A stretch of 15,539 nucleotides of DNA from 38-11 sp927435965 (GCA_927435965.1 CAKMKB010000051.1:1-15539), one strand, 5' to 3'; counted from the first letter of the stretch, positions 1-7,856 are shown. The notes: a model not told the origin generated them from the letters alone. Made by a program: numbers and translations.

Positions 1-1262
1 TTACAATCATCATTTTTGTATCAGGCGTCATTTTTACAGGGACAGGTGTCATCGGCATGCTGAATGCATGGTTCAATGGGATATGGTCTCAAATCGCCTT
101 TGCCTTCCAAATGTCATTCATGGTTGTTACCTGCTCTGTGACCGCAAGGTCAAAACAGGTTAAGAATGGGTTAACCAAGTTGGCAAGACTGGTTAAGACA
201 CCTATGGCAGCCATTATACTGCTGATGATATTTGGCTATGTTTCAAGTTTTATGAACTGGGCCTTTGGAACCATTGCAACACCAGTATTGGCCATGCAAA
301 TGACTAAGAACATCAGAGGATTGCATTTTCCGATGCTGATAGCGGCTGGATATTCAACAATGATTCTGGGACAATGTTGGGCACCAAGTGCATCTGTATA
401 CTCTTTGATTGCGGGATCTGAACATTTTCTAGTAGATAAGATCGGTGTTATTACACAGGATATATCTGTATACAACCCAATGAATACCGCCTTGTTTTTC
501 TTCCTGGCTATAAGTACTATAATTCTGACTATCAAAACAATGCCACCAAAGCATGAAGTAGTTGAATTCCATGGCTTGGATGATATTGAGGAAACTGTCG
601 TTGAAGCCTCGAAAGGCAAAACAACATTTGCCGATAGAATGAATAACAGTAGAATCATAATGTATCTCATTGGTGCTGCGGGTCTTGTCAATATTGGGTA
701 TACAATTTCTCAAAAAGGACTGCTTGGCTCTCTAAGTCTTAACTTTGTAATCTTTATTTTCCTGACTGCTAACTTTTTCCTCTATAATGCACCCTCTGAT
801 TTTATAGCTTCTTATAGAAGAAATATGGGATTGGCAACAGACGTCATGATTCAGTTCCCGTTCTACGGTGGTATACAGGGCATGATGTCCACTTCAGGTC
901 TTGGGCAAATTATTGTTGGAGGTTTTACATCTGTCGCAACAGCGTATACATTACCACTGTTCTCATACTGGTCAGCTTCAATTGTGAATTTGTTCATACC
1001 TTCTCAAGGCGGTCAGTGGATTATCCAAGGTCCGATATTGATAGATGCGGCAATAGAATTAAACGCCAATATTCCGCATGTCATTAACTCATTTGTTTAT
1101 GGAGATGAGGCAACTAATTTGTTACAACCGCTTTATGTCATACCTGCATTGGCAATAGTCAAGATGAAGCTCAAGGATGTATGGGGCTACATGGCGTTTA
1201 TCTGGCTGTTCTGGTTTATCTTTACCACAATCGGACTTCTTGTACTTCCGACATTCTTATAA
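1..1262 (+). CDS. atoE: AtoE-family short-chain fatty acid transporter, 5' end cut by the window
   Basis: This is an inner-membrane permease expected to move short-chain fatty acids such as acetoacetate or butyrate. The frame is open to the left edge: codons from base 3 read TIIIFVSGVIFTGTG before the first internal Met at 57, so 57 is not the true start. Compared from memory with E. coli AtoE (440 aa), about 30 N-terminal residues are missing. Family stretches visible include QFPFYGGIQGMM (bases about 861-896), FIPSQGGQWIIQGP (about 994-1035) and the C-terminal LLQPLYVIPALAIV. I count about ten hydrophobic segments, with a charged cytoplasmic loop around bases 540-650. A terminator follows directly. 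Transport family is clear, but the exact substrate is inferred. Nothing in the following gene suggests a shared pathway. Confidence 0.88.
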   Translation, partial: TIIIFVSGVIFTGTGVIGMLNAWFNGIWSQIAFAFQMSFMVVTCSVTARSKQVKNGLTKLARLVKTPMAAIILLMIFGYVSSFMNWAFGTIATPVLAMQMTKNIRGLHFPMLIAAGYSTMILGQCWAPSASVYSLIAGSEHFLVDKIGVITQDISVYNPMNTALFFFLAISTIILTIKTMPPKHEVVEFHGLDDIEETVVEASKGKTTFADRMNNSRIIMYLIGAAGLVNIGYTISQKGLLGSLSLNFVIFIFLTANFFLYNAPSDFIASYRRNMGLATDVMIQFPFYGGIQGMMSTSGLGQIIVGGFTSVATAYTLPLFSYWSASIVNLFIPSQGGQWIIQGPILIDAAIELNANIPHVINSFVYGDEATNLLQPLYVIPALAIVKMKLKDVWGYMAFIWLFWFIFTTIGLLVLPTFL

Positions 1263-1295
1263 ACATTTATAACTAAAACCAATATAATATCTCTG

Positions 1296-1329
1296 AAAAG
1301 GCCGAGGTCATATAAGACTAAGGCCTTTT
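1296..1329 (+). terminator. Rho-independent terminator after the fatty acid transporter
   Basis: AAAAGGCC (1296-1303) pairs perfectly with GGCCTTTT (1322-1329), and GTC/GAC can pair inside the loop. The A-run before and T-run after make it potentially bidirectional. A second weaker hairpin follows at 1330-1358 (GCATT/AATGC enclosing CTATC-GT-GATAG). The rest of the gap up to 1480 is very AT-rich. Confidence 0.75.
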
Positions 1330-1437
1330 GCATTCATTGCCCTATCGTGATAGAATGCTATGCAAGTTATATTTTATTTGTTGAAAAAAATAATCTAATA
1401 TTAATAAAAAAAATAGTGCATTTTTTTCTAAAAGTAT

Positions 1438-1443
1438 TATAAT
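1438..1443 (+). promoter_or_regulatory. Probable -10 element of the decarboxylase gene
   Basis: A perfect TATAAT lies 51 bases before the ATG at 1495, in an AT-rich stretch. No convincing -35 hexamer is found at 16-18 bp; the best is GTGCAT at 1416. The ribosome binding site GAGGAGG (1484-1490) precedes the ATG by four bases. Promoter position is plausible, not certain. Confidence 0.4.
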
Positions 1444-1494
1444 GATAACGGCATTCATAATAAATGAAAATCGCATGCTAATTGAGGAGGACAA

Positions 1495-2655
1495 ATGAAT
1501 TTAAGAGATTATCTGACCCCAGGAGAGTGGACCAGATTTAGAGAGTTTTCTGTTGATAAGGAAACGCCTTTTCTAATGATTGATTTGAAGAAAGTTAAAA
1601 AGAATTACATTGATTTTAAAAGAAATTTCGAGCAGGCTGATATGTATTATGCGGTTAAGGCAAGTCCATCAGTCGAGGTTTTATCAGTTTTGGATGAACA
1701 GGGCTCATGCTTTGACATAGCATCGGTCTATGAATTGGATCGATTGTTGGGTCTAGGAGTTCATCCAGATAGAATCAGCTACGGCAATACGATAAAAAAA
1801 ATAAAAGAGATTACCTATGCTTACGATAAAGGTGTCAGACTTTTTGCATCAGACAGTGAGGCTGATTTGGAAAACATAATCAAATATGCACCTGGATCAA
1901 AAATATACATCCGTTTGCTTGTGGAAGGGGCTATGTCAGCTGACTGGCCTTTGGCAAGAAAATTCGGCTGCAGCATGGATGAGGTAAAGAGATTGATTTC
2001 TCATGCTAAATCAAAGGGCGTTGATATCTACGGAGTTTCATTTCATGTTGGATCCCAGCAAAGAAATATCTTGGTTTGGCAATACGCACTGATGAAGGTT
2101 TGGGATATTTTCGAGTGGGCAAAAGACAATGAGGGTGTTGAAATGGAGATGATCAATATGGGTGGCGGATTTCCATCAGATTATTTTCATCTGACTGAAG
2201 ACATGGACGTCTACGCTGAACATATCAATAGGTTTCTTGATGAGTATTTTGGCGACAAGATGCCAAGAATCATCATTGAACCAGGCAGATCTTTGGCTGG
2301 GAACACAGGTGTATTGGTCACAGAAATCGTTTTGATTTCTCAAAAAAATCAATTTGAACCTTTCCAATGGCTATACCAGGATGCGGGTATGTTTAACGGC
2401 TTGATAGAAACGATGGGTGAGGCAATCAAGTATCCGATTTATACAGAAAAGAAGGGTGAAAAGGGTGAGTATATCATTGCAGGACCAACCTGCGATAGCA
2501 TGGACATACTATACCAAGATTTCAAGTATGAGTTTCCGCTAAATCTTGAAATAGGAGACAGATTGTATTGGCTGTCAACAGGTGCCTACACAAGCAGCTA
2601 CTGCTCTGTTGAATTTAATGGGTTTCCACCAATGAAAACATATTTTATCGATTAA
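1495..2655 (+). CDS. Fold-type III PLP-dependent decarboxylase, ornithine (or lysine/ornithine) decarboxylase
   Basis: It is predicted to decarboxylate ornithine to putrescine (possibly lysine to cadaverine), the entry to polyamine synthesis, as a cytosolic homodimer. The N-terminal alanine-racemase-like barrel carries the PLP lysine in YAVKAS (K55), FDIAS (73-77), FHVGS with H184, the phosphate-binding GGGF (223-226) and EPGRSL (262-267, E262 facing the pyridine nitrogen). The C-terminal beta domain has GPTCDSMD, whose C333 and D334 correspond to the catalytic Cys and the substrate delta-amino-binding Asp of eukaryotic-type ornithine decarboxylase, then STGAYT with Y365. Diaminopimelate decarboxylases normally have CES-type residues there, so lysA is unlikely. 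At 386 aa it matches bacterial members. Start is set by GAGGAGG just upstream. It is flanked by terminators and appears monocistronic. Ornithine versus lysine preference cannot be read from sequence with certainty. Confidence 0.88.
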   Translation: MNLRDYLTPGEWTRFREFSVDKETPFLMIDLKKVKKNYIDFKRNFEQADMYYAVKASPSVEVLSVLDEQGSCFDIASVYELDRLLGLGVHPDRISYGNTIKKIKEITYAYDKGVRLFASDSEADLENIIKYAPGSKIYIRLLVEGAMSADWPLARKFGCSMDEVKRLISHAKSKGVDIYGVSFHVGSQQRNILVWQYALMKVWDIFEWAKDNEGVEMEMINMGGGFPSDYFHLTEDMDVYAEHINRFLDEYFGDKMPRIIIEPGRSLAGNTGVLVTEIVLISQKNQFEPFQWLYQDAGMFNGLIETMGEAIKYPIYTEKKGEKGEYIIAGPTCDSMDILYQDFKYEFPLNLEIGDRLYWLSTGAYTSSYCSVEFNGFPPMKTYFID

Positions 2656-2679
2656 AGTAAAAATCATTAATTAATCACA

Positions 2680-2715
2680 GACACCGAACCATGATTGAAA
2701 TGGGCGGTGTCTTTT
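2680..2715 (+). terminator. Rho-independent terminator after the decarboxylase
   Basis: GACACCG (2680-2686) pairs with CGGTGTC (2705-2711), and the inner CCAT/ATGG extends the stem. TTTT follows immediately (2712-2715). It ends 5 bases before the uvrB promoter and so insulates the repair cluster from upstream transcription. Confidence 0.85.
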
Positions 2716-2719
2716 AGCC

Positions 2720-2748
2720 TTGACTTATAAAAACAGATAAAGTAAAAT
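2720..2748 (+). promoter_or_regulatory. Sigma-A-type promoter of the uvrBA operon
   Basis: TTGACT (-35, 2720-2725), a 17-bp spacer and TAAAAT (-10, 2743-2748) are each one base from consensus. Transcription would begin near 2755, placing the SOS box at and just after the start site. Confidence 0.75.
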
Positions 2749-2756
2749 AGTTTATA

Positions 2757-2770
2757 CGAACAATTGTTCT
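2757..2770 (+). promoter_or_regulatory. LexA (DinR-type) SOS box in front of uvrB
   Basis: CGAACAATTGTTCT contains a perfect 12-bp palindrome, GAAC-AATT-GTTC. It matches the Bacillus/Clostridium SOS consensus CGAAC-N4-GTTCG except for the last base. It starts 8 bases after the -10 element, so bound LexA would block transcription initiation. uvrB is a classic SOS gene in Gram-positive bacteria. Binding is inferred from the match, position and gene identity. Confidence 0.85.
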
Positions 2771-2809
2771 TAAAAATATGTATCAAACAGACTAAATTTG
2801 AGGATGAAT

Positions 2810-4801
2810 ATGAATAAATTTAAAATAGTATCAGAATACAAACTGACAGGCGACCAGCCCGAAGCGGTTACAAAACTGGCTGAAGGGATCAATGAAGGGG
2901 TAAAATATCAGACACTGCTTGGTGTGACAGGCTCAGGAAAAACCTTTACAATGGCCAACATAATAGAAAAAGTGCAGAAACCAACTTTAGTGATGGCACA
3001 TAATAAGACTTTAGCAGCTCAGCTATGCTCCGAGTTCAAAGAGTTTTTCCCTGAGAACGCCGTGGAGTTTTTTGTGAGCTATTATGACTATTATCAACCA
3101 GAGGCATATGTTCCGTCTTCTGATACATACATTGAAAAGGATTCATCAATAAATGACGAGATTGATAAATTAAGGCATTCAGCAACTGCTGCTTTATCTG
3201 AGAGACGTGATGTCATTATTGTAGCATCTGTTTCTTGCATTTATGGACTTGGTAGCCCTGTTGATTATGAAAACCTGGTTATTTCACTCAGACCGGGAAT
3301 GATTAAAGATAGGGATGAGATAATAAATAAGCTTATTGATATACAATATAAAAGAAATGATATTAGCTTCACCAGGGGTACTTTCAGAGTAAGAGGCGAT
3401 GTACTGGAAGTGTTTCCGGCATCCTCATCTGAGCAGGCTGTAAGAATAGAGTTTTTTGGAGACGAAATAGAACGGATAACCGAGGTTAATTCCATCACCG
3501 GTGAAATATTAGGCAGAAGAAAGCACGTAGCCATATACCCAGCTTCCCATTATGCGACAACAGATGAGAATATTCAACGTGCAGTTGAGAGTATCAGTGT
3601 GGAGCTAGAGCAGCGCCTGGATGAACTTAGAAGAGAGAATAAGCTAGTCGAGGCACAAAGACTGGAACAACGAACCAAATATGATCTGGAAATGCTCAGG
3701 GAAATGGGATTTTGCTCTGGAATAGAAAACTACTCAAGACATATTAATAACCTGTTACCCGGAACAAGACCATATACACTGATGGATTATTTTCCTGATG
3801 ATTTCTTGCTGATAATGGACGAGTCTCATGTTTCAGTACCACAAGTACGCGGTATGTACAACGGTGACAGGTCTAGAAAGCAGACATTAGTTGATTTTGG
3901 ATTCAGACTACCATCAGCCCTTGATAATAGACCACTGAAATTTGAAGAATTCGAGCAAAAATTCAACAATGTGGTTTTTGTAAGTGCAACCCCGGGGCCT
4001 TATGAATACGAACATTCTACAGTTGTTGCTGAGCAGATAATCAGACCGACAGGGTTGATAGATCCTGAAATTACAATTAGACCTGTAGAAGGGCAAATTG
4101 ATGATTTGATAAAAGAAATAAGACAGGTAGTTCTTAAAAATCAAAGGGTTCTAGTGACCACTTTGACCAAGAGAATGGCTGAGGATCTTTCTTTCTATTT
4201 TAAAGATATAGGGATAAATGTCAGATATCTTCACTCTGATATTGACACACTCGAAAGAATTGAAATTATAAGGGATCTGAGAGTAGGAAAATTCGATGTG
4301 CTGATAGGCATTAATCTATTGAGGGAAGGACTCGATCTGCCTGAGGTTTCATTGGTAGCTATACTGGATGCCGATAAGGAAGGATTTTTGAGATCAGAGA
4401 CAGCACTTATACAAACTGTAGGTAGAGCAGCTAGAAATATTGACGGGCATGTTATAATGTATGCGGATAGAATCACTAACTCTATGGGAAAAGCCATATC
4501 TGAAACCAATAGAAGACGTCTTATACAGACGGCTTATAATACCGAGCATAATATCACACCTCAATCCATTATAAAAAGTGTCAGACAAATCATAGAAGCA
4601 ACAATGGTTGCAGAGGAAGATCTTCAGTACAGCATAAAAGGGAAAAATGTGGAAATCCATAGTGAGAAAGATATGCTGAATCTGCTGTCCGCTTTGAATG
4701 ATGAAATGATGGAAGCAGCGAGAAATCTGGAGTTTGAGAAAGCAGCCACCATCAGGGATGAAATCAAAAAGCTAAAAAAAATCAGCAGCATGTTTGTATA
4801 G
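2810..4801 (+). CDS. uvrB: UvrB, excinuclease ABC subunit B
   Basis: UvrB is the damage-verifying helicase-like ATPase of nucleotide excision repair. It is loaded by UvrA, clamps the lesion and recruits UvrC. With the ATG at 2810 it is 663 aa, usual for the family. Visible in order: Walker A GVTGSGKT (38-45), the beta-hairpin region YYDYYQPEAYVP (91-102) that inserts between strands, the DESH Walker B motif (337-340), helicase motifs including SATPGPYE, HSDIDTLER, GINLLREGLDLPEV and QTVGRAARN, and a C-terminal UVR motif with LEFEKAATIRDEI that contacts UvrC. Start choice: GAGG at 2800-2803 is 6 bases before 2810. A TTG at 2798 and ATG at 2804 are in frame but overlap or abut that site. uvrA follows after 10 bases, so the two are co-transcribed under the SOS box. 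Confidence 0.97.
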   Translation: MNKFKIVSEYKLTGDQPEAVTKLAEGINEGVKYQTLLGVTGSGKTFTMANIIEKVQKPTLVMAHNKTLAAQLCSEFKEFFPENAVEFFVSYYDYYQPEAYVPSSDTYIEKDSSINDEIDKLRHSATAALSERRDVIIVASVSCIYGLGSPVDYENLVISLRPGMIKDRDEIINKLIDIQYKRNDISFTRGTFRVRGDVLEVFPASSSEQAVRIEFFGDEIERITEVNSITGEILGRRKHVAIYPASHYATTDENIQRAVESISVELEQRLDELRRENKLVEAQRLEQRTKYDLEMLREMGFCSGIENYSRHINNLLPGTRPYTLMDYFPDDFLLIMDESHVSVPQVRGMYNGDRSRKQTLVDFGFRLPSALDNRPLKFEEFEQKFNNVVFVSATPGPYEYEHSTVVAEQIIRPTGLIDPEITIRPVEGQIDDLIKEIRQVVLKNQRVLVTTLTKRMAEDLSFYFKDIGINVRYLHSDIDTLERIEIIRDLRVGKFDVLIGINLLREGLDLPEVSLVAILDADKEGFLRSETALIQTVGRAARNIDGHVIMYADRITNSMGKAISETNRRRLIQTAYNTEHNITPQSIIKSVRQIIEATMVAEEDLQYSIKGKNVEIHSEKDMLNLLSALNDEMMEAARNLEFEKAATIRDEIKKLKKISSMFV

Positions 4802-4811
4802 AGAGGTTTAG

Positions 4812-7631
4812 ATGGAAAGTAAAATAATAATAAAAGGCGCGAAAGAGCATAATTTAAAAAATATAGATGTGGAATTGCCAAGAAATAAATTCATAGTATT
4901 TACAGGATTAAGCGGATCTGGGAAATCGTCGTTGGCGTTTGACACTATTTACGCTGAAGGTCAGAGAAAGTATGTAGAGAGTCTCTCTTCTTATGCGAGG
5001 CAATTTCTAGGACAGATGGAGAAACCTGATGTGGAGTATATTGAAGGGCTGTCTCCAGCCATATCCATTGACCAGAAGACAACAAACAGAAATCCGAGAT
5101 CCACAGTTGGAACAGTTACTGAGATTCATGATTATTTGAGATTGCTATATGCAAGAATCGGAATACCCCATTGTCCGGAGTGTGGAAGAGAAGTCACTTC
5201 TCAGACTATAGATCAGATTGTTGACATTATTTGCGAATTCCCTGCAAACACAAGAATCCAGATTATGGCACCGGTTGTGAGAGGGCAAAAAGGAACCCAT
5301 GCCAAACTGCTGACAGGCATGAAAAAGGAAGGCTATGTCCGAGTTAGAGTAAATGGCGAGATGCATGAACTCGAGGAAAATATCATCCTTGATAAAAATA
5401 TCAAACACAATATCGAGATAGTAGTGGACAGGATCATTATAAAAGAGGGCATCAATAAACGAGTCTCTGATTCCGTGGAAAAAGCCCTTGATTTGGCCAA
5501 TGGACTTGTTTTGGTTAATAGCGTTGACGGAGAGGATTTGATTTTAAGCACTGAGTTTTCATGTACGCATTGCGGCATAAGTCTGGGGGAGATTTCTCCA
5601 AGAGTTTTTTCATTCAATAACCCTTTCGGCATGTGCAAGGAATGCAATGGATTGGGAGTTAATAAAGAGATTGATGTGGACCTGGTCATTCCCAATTGGG
5701 ATATGTCTATTCCAGAACGAGCAGTGTCTCCTTTCGGAACTGATGAATTTGGTTACTACTTCCAAATTTTTAAAGCAATATCAGATCACCACAAGTTTGA
5801 CATTAACAGACCGGTGAAAGATGCACCTGAAGAATTCATCAATGAGATACTATATGGAACAAATGGTAGAAAAGTAAAAATAGATTTTGAGAGCAAATAT
5901 AATGGCCAAAGGTCATTGCACAAGGAATTTGAAGGCGTGGTTAACAACCTGCAAAGAAGATATCTTGAAACTAACTCGCCGCCAATCCGATTATGGATTG
6001 AGAGCTTTATGAGTGAGACGCCGTGTCATGCCTGTGGTGGAGCGAGACTTAACCCTACAGCACTTGCCGTAACAATCGACAATCACAATATTTTTCATCT
6101 GTCATCTATGCCTGTTGATAGAATATTAGGTTTTTTTCAAGCTTTACATCTTGATGAAAGAAAGAAGTTTATTTCTCATCAAATACTGAAAGAAATAAAC
6201 GCAAGAATTGAATTCCTTATGAATGTGGGATTGGATTATCTTACATTGGCGAGAAACGCCAGCACTTTATCAGGTGGTGAATCACAAAGAATCAGACTAG
6301 CTACCCAGATAGGATCCAGTCTGGTGGGTGTTTTGTATGTTCTTGATGAGCCAAGTATAGGACTCCATCAGAAAGACAACGCCAGATTGATAAAGACCCT
6401 TAGGGATTTGACGGATTTAGGAAATACGTTGATTGTAGTCGAGCATGACGAGGAAACTATCTATTCTGCTGATCATATTTTGGATATCGGCCCCGGTGCA
6501 GGCATCCACGGTGGTGAAGTAGTTGCTCAAGGAACTGTTGAAGACATCATAAACAGCAGAGAATCAATCACTGGCAAGTATTTAACAGGGGAGCTAAAAA
6601 TTGAAATTCCACGATCGAGAAGAAAAGGTAATGGAAATCTAATTAGCATCTTAGGAGCAAAAGAGAACAATCTGAAAAATATCGATGTCAATATACCGAT
6701 TGGTATTTTAACCTGCGTTACAGGTGTTTCTGGGTCTGGTAAAAGCTCGTTGATTAATGAAATACTATACAAAGGTGTGCACAGAAAATTTCACAAGACG
6801 AGAATTCCACCCGGAAATCATAAAGACATCTTGGGTGTTGAATACTTGGACAAAATTATCAATATTGACCAATCACCTATCGGAAGAACTCCAAGATCAA
6901 ATCCCGCTACTTACACAAAGGTTTTTGATCAGATAAGAGATCTTTTCGCCATGACCAATGAGGCAAAAGCGAGAGGTTATAAGAAAGGCAGATTCTCCTT
7001 TAATGTCAAAGGCGGGAGATGTGAAGCATGTAAAGGGGACGGTATTGTTAAGATTGAAATGCATTTTTTGCCGGACGTTTATGTTCCATGCGAGGTATGC
7101 AAAGGCAAGCGATATAATAGAGAAACTCTGGAAGTCAAATATAAGAACAGAAATATTCACGATGTTCTGGACATGACTATTGAAGAATCATTAGATTTTT
7201 TCGAAAATATTCCAAGTATATACAATAAGCTTAAGACAATGTTTGAGGTCGGGTTAGGTTATATCAAATTAGGTCAGCCCTCTACCCAACTATCAGGTGG
7301 AGAAGCTCAGAGAATCAAGCTATCCTCCGAATTGAGCAAAAGAAGCACGGGAAAAACACTTTACATATTGGATGAACCGACAACTGGGTTGCACATGGCG
7401 GATGTGCATAAGCTTGTCATGGTTTTGAATGAATTAGTTGAAGGGGGTAATACTGTCGTTGTCATTGAGCACAACCTTGATGTGATTAAAACTGCAGATT
7501 ATCTGATTGACTTGGGTCCGGGCGGAGGAGATAAAGGTGGAAGTGTAATTGCCACTGGGACTCCCGAGGATTTAGTAAAAATCGAGCATTCTTACACTGG
7601 AAACTACTTAAAAAAGATGATTCATGGTTGA
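4812..7631 (+). CDS. uvrA: UvrA, excinuclease ABC subunit A
   Basis: UvrA is the dimeric ABC-type ATPase that scans DNA for distortions and loads UvrB. At 939 aa it is full length (E. coli 940). The first ATPase half has Walker A GLSGSGKSS (32-40), a CPEC pair (121-124), the CTHCG/CKECNG zinc motif, CHACGGARL, the signature LSGGESQRI (486-494) and VLDEPSIGLH. The second half has GVSGSGKSS (from 638), the CEACKGDG/CEVCKGKRYN zinc module, LSGGEAQRI (from 827) and ILDEPTTGLH. All nucleotide-binding and zinc motifs look intact. The gene begins 10 bases after uvrB behind a GAGAGG site, so it is in the same transcript. Its stop codon is overlapped by the -35 of a separate promoter (7628-7656). Confidence 0.97.
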   Translation: MESKIIIKGAKEHNLKNIDVELPRNKFIVFTGLSGSGKSSLAFDTIYAEGQRKYVESLSSYARQFLGQMEKPDVEYIEGLSPAISIDQKTTNRNPRSTVGTVTEIHDYLRLLYARIGIPHCPECGREVTSQTIDQIVDIICEFPANTRIQIMAPVVRGQKGTHAKLLTGMKKEGYVRVRVNGEMHELEENIILDKNIKHNIEIVVDRIIIKEGINKRVSDSVEKALDLANGLVLVNSVDGEDLILSTEFSCTHCGISLGEISPRVFSFNNPFGMCKECNGLGVNKEIDVDLVIPNWDMSIPERAVSPFGTDEFGYYFQIFKAISDHHKFDINRPVKDAPEEFINEILYGTNGRKVKIDFESKYNGQRSLHKEFEGVVNNLQRRYLETNSPPIRLWIESFMSETPCHACGGARLNPTALAVTIDNHNIFHLSSMPVDRILGFFQALHLDERKKFISHQILKEINARIEFLMNVGLDYLTLARNASTLSGGESQRIRLATQIGSSLVGVLYVLDEPSIGLHQKDNARLIKTLRDLTDLGNTLIVVEHDEETIYSADHILDIGPGAGIHGGEVVAQGTVEDIINSRESITGKYLTGELKIEIPRSRRKGNGNLISILGAKENNLKNIDVNIPIGILTCVTGVSGSGKSSLINEILYKGVHRKFHKTRIPPGNHKDILGVEYLDKIINIDQSPIGRTPRSNPATYTKVFDQIRDLFAMTNEAKARGYKKGRFSFNVKGGRCEACKGDGIVKIEMHFLPDVYVPCEVCKGKRYNRETLEVKYKNRNIHDVLDMTIEESLDFFENIPSIYNKLKTMFEVGLGYIKLGQPSTQLSGGEAQRIKLSSELSKRSTGKTLYILDEPTTGLHMADVHKLVMVLNELVEGGNTVVVIEHNLDVIKTADYLIDLGPGGGDKGGSVIATGTPEDLVKIEHSYTGNYLKKMIHG

Positions 7632-7656
7632 ATAAATTTTCCTTACATTGTATAAT
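7628..7656 (+). promoter_or_regulatory. Promoter overlapping the uvrA stop codon
   Basis: TTGAAT (7628-7633), exactly 17 bp, then a perfect TATAAT (7651-7656). The -35 overlaps the uvrA stop codon (7629-7631). It would start transcription near 7663, just before the hairpin-rich gap, and supply either a separate small RNA or the downstream GGDEF-uvrC-hprK genes. The match to sigma-A consensus is close, but activity is inferred. Confidence 0.65.
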
Positions 7657-7706
7657 CAACATTAATCAGTTGTAGCGCACTGAAGTAATTTTTTGTCCGA
7701 TGACTA

Positions 7707-7751
7707 ACAGTGCTAAGACTCCCACTTCTATAAGTGGGAGATAAGCACTGT
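7707..7751 (+). repeat. Two-part hairpin, 8 bp plus 9 bp stems
   Basis: Outer stem ACAGTGCT (7707-7714) / AGCACTGT (7744-7751) and inner stem CTCCCACTT (7719-7727) / AAGTGGGAG (7732-7740) close a CTAT loop. Both stems are perfect, separated by a small asymmetric internal loop (AAGA against ATA). No T-run follows, so it is not a terminator. Confidence 0.9.
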
Positions 7752-7767
7752 AGAGTCCCTGGATAAC

Positions 7768-7818
7768 GGTTTCTAAGGTTCAGTTAGCGTTTGAAACGCC
7801 ACCCGAACCCAAGAAACC
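7768..7818 (+). repeat. Three-tier hairpin with symmetric 2x2 internal loop
   Basis: GGTTTCT (7768-7774) pairs with AGAAACC (7812-7818). GGTTC (7777-7781) pairs with GAACC (7805-7809), leaving AA opposite CA. GCGTT (7787-7791) pairs with AACGC (7795-7799) around a TGA loop. All stems are perfect, so selection on RNA structure or single-strand DNA structure is likely. Confidence 0.85.
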
Positions 7819-7856
7819 TGTTGATTTTTTGTGAATAAAATTAAAGGATGGAATGC

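Larger units (their letters stand above)
7654..7826. repeat. 8-bp inverted repeat bounding the hairpin region
   Basis: AATCAACA (7654-7661) is exactly complementary to TGTTGATT (7819-7826). The pair encloses both hairpins and the segment is 173 bp long. This could be a basal stem of an RNA if transcription starts earlier than predicted, or the ends of a small mobile-element relic, or chance. The left copy overlaps the last three bases of the -10 element. Confidence 0.4.
7663..7830 (+). ncRNA. Candidate structured RNA between uvrA and the GGDEF-like gene
   Basis: The predicted transcript starts about 7 bases after a good -10 element and has no plausible reading frame. It contains a 5' single-stranded stretch (7663-7706), a long two-part hairpin (7707-7751), a linker with GTCCCTGGATAAC (7755-7767), a three-tier hairpin (7768-7818) and a run of six T (7825-7830). 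The T-run starts 6 bases after the last stem, late for a standard terminator, so the 3' end is uncertain. It may instead be a long 5' leader of the next gene. I do not recognise a named RNA family. The layout resembles the hairpin-rich right ends of IS605/TnpB elements (guide RNA scaffold), but no transposase is present and that link is speculative. Confidence 0.5.

Noticed and set aside
1495..2655. Diaminopimelate decarboxylase (lysA)
   Set aside because: The substrate-contacting motif is CDSMD with Asp334, as in ornithine/lysine decarboxylases, not the CES type. No lysine-pathway genes are nearby.
2798..2809. TTG (2798) or ATG (2804) as the uvrB start
   Set aside because: TTG overlaps and ATG 2804 abuts the GAGG ribosome binding site (2800-2803). 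ATG 2810 has proper 6-base spacing and gives the usual UvrB N-terminus.
6958..7176. Small + strand reading frame inside uvrA, and the various - strand frames
   Set aside because: They lie within strongly conserved genes in other frames, have no ribosome binding sites or recognisable domains, and are shadows.
7768..7830. Simple rho-independent terminator for uvrA
   Set aside because: The T-run begins 6 bases after the stem, and the hairpin has internal loops and a 23-base apical part, unlike a standard terminator. Partial termination cannot be excluded.
7663..7830. 6S RNA
   Set aside because: Length and an own promoter fit, but there is no single long rod with a central bubble. Two independent hairpins are seen instead.
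7663..7847. c-di-GMP riboswitch (GEMM) upstream of the GGDEF-like gene
   Set aside because: The position is tempting, but I do not find the conserved GEMM core (GGTCACGCAAAGGGCAAACC-like) in the gap.
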